Source of the DNA: Geothrix sp.
GTDB lineage: Bacteria; Acidobacteriota; Holophagae; Holophagales; Holophagaceae
Direction of reading: 5' to 3'
Length of the DNA: 64,000 nucleotides
Assembly: GCA_030681515.1 (NCBI GenBank)
Contig: JAUXSE010000016.1
Span: forward strand, 1-64,000
Made by a program: the position numbers and the translations under genes. Positions 61,523-64,000 of the stretch are shown here, piece after piece. Position 1 is the stretch's first letter. Every line of letters starts with the position of its first letter. The notes beneath the pieces are model-generated. The model saw only the letters and a program-made list of their open reading frames with translations. It was not told the origin of the DNA and did not search any database.

Positions 61523-62099
61523 GGGTATCTCCTTTCGGATGGGGCGGGGAGAAAAGCGACATGGATCCTCCGGGGATATCTCAATCTAGGGAAGGCTTCA
61601 GGGCGCGGGGGCGGAAACCGGCGAATGGCTCCCACGAATCGGCGAAGGAACGCGCTGATTGCGAAAAGTGCGATCTGCTTAGCGGCCATACTCCGCTTGA
61701 AAAGCAGGATCCGATTATCGGCATTCCTCAGCCTGACGAGCGGCCTTTAAGATCTCCACGAAGGTCACGAATGAAGAAAAGCCAAGGCCACGAAGGCCGG
61801 CCGCAGCATCTGTCCGCGGGTCATCCGGGCCTTTGGCCCCAGGTCGCGGTGGCGCGACCTGCTTTGGGAGCGGCGGCCAGGGCAGCCCCCGAAAGCGGCC
61901 CTGGCCGCCGCTCCCAAAGGGATGACCGAGGTGGGGACGGGGCCGCTTCGTGACCTTCCTGCGCCCGCAGGGCGTATTCGTGTCCTTCGTGGTGATCTTT
62001 CAAGCTGAGCCAAGCCGACAATCAGGAAGCAGGAAACCACGGAAGCCGCATGAAGGTATATCTCCGTGCCTTCCGCGACCAGCTGGTGGTGCTGGATGG
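61523..62099. other. Gene-free 0.6-kb stretch with a hairpin-only repeat element
   Basis: This holds the leader of the DUF4342 gene, then a repeat element at 61755-61995, then a CCACGGAAGC-type run near 62035-62085 just before the stop of the M14 peptidase gene. A short frame at 62050-62103 (MKVYLRAFRDQLVVLDG) is too small and repeat-derived to call. Confidence 0.6.
61755..61995. repeat. Repeat element with CACGAAGG arms and a perfect 22-bp stem, no gene
   Basis: The left arm (61755-61797) has doubled CACGAAGG/TCACGAA words, and the right arm (61945-61995) is their inverse. Between them are a 7-bp hairpin (61841-61860) and a perfect 22-bp stem (61862-61883 with 61898-61919) with a 14-base loop. 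The arm layout parallels the GxxExxY element, but the interior has hairpins instead of a gene. Confidence 0.8.
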
Positions 62100-63632
62100 C
62101 TAGCCCAGGCTCGGCACCCGCCAGAGGGCCAGTTCCTCGCCCAGGGCAGGGCCTGGCAGCAGGCCGTTCTCCACGGCGCCATCGTCGCTTTCGGGTTCGC
62201 ACAGGTAGACGGCGATGGCCCCCAGGGGCTGGTCCGTGGGCACCAGGGCCCAGCCCGCTGGCACCGCCCGGGGGCCGCGGCGCCAGGACACGGACAGATC
62301 CCCCACGGTGGCGGCCTCCAGGATGGCGCGGCCACCCATGGAGCCCAGGCCCTCCACCACGGGCACCTCCACCTCGAAGATCCCCACGGCCTCCCGCAGC
62401 GCGAGGCCGTGCAGACGCAGGTGGGCCGCCATGGACGCGGGCACCAGGTAGGCCTCCGGGCGAGCCACCACCGTGGTGCCCACGAAGCGGCCAAGGTGGG
62501 GGATCGTCACGCGCGTGGGCGCGCCCTCCAGGGTGCGGGGCGCGCGGGTGAGGATCTCGATGGGTGTTTCGAAGCGCTCCAGGCCGTAGCGCACGGCGAT
62601 GCGTTCGGGGGGCATGCGGCTTTCCGCCACGGTCTGCACCACTTCGTCCCGGTGGGCGGCCACGTACTTCAGCGTCTCCAGCATGAAGGCGTAGGCCGTG
62701 CGCACGCGCTCGGCGAAGCTGATGTAGGAATAGCACTCCAGCAGCAGATCCATGCGGCCGGTGAGGCCCCGGTAGTTGCTGCCGAAGCGCGGGTGGTGCG
62801 GATAGGTCATCCAGCCTTCGCGCACGGCCGCGCCGGGCTCGGCATCGCGGTGCGCGTCCAGGGCCCGCTCGTCTTCCACGAAATTGCCGTACCAGCCCGC
62901 GTCCAGGCCGTGGTTGGCCTTCAGGGCCGCGGTGACGGGCGGCAGCAGCCGGTGCCGCATGTACTCGATGGGCTCGCTCCGGCCGCTTCCCACCGTGTGG
63001 GGGATGTCGTAGGTCATGGAGAAGCGATGCACCGAACCGTTGGTGGCGTGGTTGTCAATCGTCAGATCCGGGGCCCAGGGCTGGCAGACGCGGGTCTGCA
63101 GCAGGCGCATTTCCTCGCCTTCCATGCGCAGGTAGTCGCGGTTCAGGTTGATCTGGGCGGCGTTCACGCGGGTGCCCACGCCGCTCTCCGGCCCCAGCTG
63201 GCCCGTGAGCCTGGGCAGGTGCAGCTTCCGGTTGCCGGGGTGGATGGCGTCGTTGCCATCGGGATTGAAGAGGGGCGCCACCACCAGGGTGAGGTCCGCC
63301 AGAATCGCGCCCGCGTCCAGGCCGGGCCTGCCCTCCAGCAGATCGCGCACCAGCATCAGGCAGCCCTCCTTGCCCTCCACTTCGCCCGCGTGGATGCCGC
63401 TGATGACCAGCACCACGGGCCGCCCCAGGCTGCGGGCCTCCTCCGGGGTCTTCACCCCGTGGGCCGATAGCACCAGCAGGGGCAGGTCCCGGCCTTCCGG
63501 GCTCGCTCCGAAGCCGGTGACGTGCAGGCGCTTGTCGCCCTTGGCCTGAAGCCCCGCGATGAAGGCCATCACGTCCGCGTGGCGGCTGGTTTCCTCGTAG
63601 TGCGTGGCTTCGGCGCGGGTGAGCAGGGGCAC
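62100..63632 (-). CDS. M14-family zinc carboxypeptidase-like protein
   Basis: A 510-residue metallopeptidase. The zinc motif is H81-A-G-E84 in ISGIHAGEVEGKEGCLML, followed by LTLVVAPLFNPDGNDAIHPGNRKLHLPRL and QINLNRDYLRMEGEEMRLLQ, typical of M14 proteins. A third zinc ligand is expected in the SMTYDIPH/DNHATNGSVH region near residue 190. No clear signal peptide is seen, so location is uncertain. Members trim peptides or cell-wall fragments; the substrate here is unknown. Confidence 0.85.
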   Translation of the reverse strand: MPLLTRAEATHYEETSRHADVMAFIAGLQAKGDKRLHVTGFGASPEGRDLPLLVLSAHGVKTPEEARSLGRPVVLVISGIHAGEVEGKEGCLMLVRDLLEGRPGLDAGAILADLTLVVAPLFNPDGNDAIHPGNRKLHLPRLTGQLGPESGVGTRVNAAQINLNRDYLRMEGEEMRLLQTRVCQPWAPDLTIDNHATNGSVHRFSMTYDIPHTVGSGRSEPIEYMRHRLLPPVTAALKANHGLDAGWYGNFVEDERALDAHRDAEPGAAVREGWMTYPHHPRFGSNYRGLTGRMDLLLECYSYISFAERVRTAYAFMLETLKYVAAHRDEVVQTVAESRMPPERIAVRYGLERFETPIEILTRAPRTLEGAPTRVTIPHLGRFVGTTVVARPEAYLVPASMAAHLRLHGLALREAVGIFEVEVPVVEGLGSMGGRAILEAATVGDLSVSWRRGPRAVPAGWALVPTDQPLGAIAVYLCEPESDDGAVENGLLPGPALGEELALWRVPSLG

Positions 63633-63663
63633 GGGTTCCTCCGATCGGGGTTCAGCGGTGGCC

Positions 63664-63870
63664 TCACAGGCTCCGCTTCAGCACTTCCAGGCCCATGTGG
63701 GACACGCGGTAGCGTCCGATGGCCCGCTCGCGGATGAGGTCGTGGCGCTCCAGGTAGGTCAGGTCGGCGTCCGTGGCCCCGGCCTTCACCAGATGGTCCC
63801 GCGGCACATCCGGATGCTTGGCCACCACCTGGAGCAGGGTGAGCTGGCGGGGGGTGATGGGTTCGGCCAC
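63664..63870 (-). CDS. Small protein of unknown function (winged-helix-like)
   Basis: A 68-residue protein from the GTG at 63870, which has AGGAGCC just upstream. The sequence (PITPRQLTLLQVVAKHPDVP, HLVKAGATDADLTYLERHDLI, IGRYRVSHMGLEVLKRSL) has the helix-helix-wing pattern of small DNA-binding or MarR-like domains. No specific family is recognised. It is upstream of the M14 gene with a 31-base gap. Confidence 0.6.
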   Translation of the reverse strand: MAEPITPRQLTLLQVVAKHPDVPRDHLVKAGATDADLTYLERHDLIRERAIGRYRVSHMGLEVLKRSL

Positions 63871-63884
63871 GGGGGCTCCTGATT

Positions 63885-64000
63885 TCAGTAACTGATATGC
63901 CGGCGGTAGCTGGGGCGGTGGATGTCCGTGATCTGGACCGTGAGGCTGCACTTCATCCGCGCCAAGGTCTGGGGGAAGGCCCGGACAAGCGCCGGGAGCA
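63885..64000 (-). CDS. 3' end of an unidentified gene cut by the window edge
   Basis: The minus-strand frame ends ...FPQTLARMKCSLTVQ then ITDIHRPSYRRHISY and a TGA at 63885. Codon use matches neighbouring core genes, so this looks like a real C-terminus. The protein family cannot be told from about 37 residues. Confidence 0.45.
   Translation of the reverse strand, partial: LPALVRAFPQTLARMKCSLTVQITDIHRPSYRRHISY

Overview
The window is GC-rich chromosomal DNA from a flagellated, type IV-piliated, Gram-negative-type bacterium. It has flagellar P- and L-ring genes, a PilY1 minor-pilin operon, an LptE-type lipoprotein, class I (Fe-S) fumarase in two subunits, RNase J, GatC and FadH. My best guess is Acidobacteriota, class Holophagae (Geothrix/Holophaga-like). 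This is an inference from gene content and protein flavour, and no rRNA gene is present to confirm it.

Layout. 0.2-1.6 kb: trmFO. 1.6-7.1 kb (minus): flagellar operon flgH-flgI-flgJ(rod-binding)-flgM-unknown-flgN-like-flgK-flgL. 7.2-10.1 kb (minus): prmC and the two fumarase subunits, with a DUF433/DUF5615-type toxin-antitoxin remnant wedged between the subunits. 10.2-14.8 kb (plus): a DsrE-like protein, an MmeI-like restriction-methylation enzyme and a Phd/ParE pair, forming a small defence region. 14.9-17.5 kb (minus): holA, lptE, a GxxExxY nuclease and hpt. 17.6-19.3 kb (plus): ECF sigma factor, anti-sigma factor and CpxP-like sensor. 19.6-22.1 kb (minus): RNase J and ksgA. 22.2-29.6 kb (minus): fimT/pilV/pilW/pilX/pilY1-like operon. 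29.8-33.3 kb (minus): priA and an unknown exported protein. 33.4-38.4 kb (plus): tsaD, gatC, [inverted zinc-ribbon gene], anmK, transglutaminase. 38.4-42.7 kb: slipin, MBL hydrolase, uvrC and a probable outer-membrane protein. 42.9-48.0 kb: an AT-rich acquired island with an IS256 remnant, a PDZ-aspartic protease, lipoproteins and an IS1380 transposase. 48-64 kb: lhgO, mutS, a hemerythrin fused to a dead HAD, VOC protein, an SsuABC/NrtABC-like transporter, methyltransferase, YcaQ, FadH, DUF4342 and an M14 peptidase.

The most unusual signal is a diverse set of imperfect palindromic elements. Each is built from short repeated words of about 9-12 bp, such as ACGGAAGAC, ACAGAGGAC, CACGAAGG, GGAAAGCGGA and CGATGAACAC, arranged as inverted arms. 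One pair of about 43-bp arms brackets a GxxExxY-family nuclease gene that sits in the hpt-lptE operon with overlapping start and stop codons. Others are nested inside each other (58.5-59.1 kb), lie within the reading frame of the restriction enzyme (two places), or surround only hairpins (61.8-62.0 kb). A separate 268-bp element with 21-bp perfect inverted ends lies in frame inside a methyltransferase gene, and a 19-bp perfect inverted repeat brackets the inverted zinc-ribbon gene. I infer that GxxExxY nucleases may be linked to the first repeat family, much as RAYT transposases are linked to REP sequences. This is a hypothesis and is not shown by the sequence. No rRNA, tRNA or CRISPR array was recognised.
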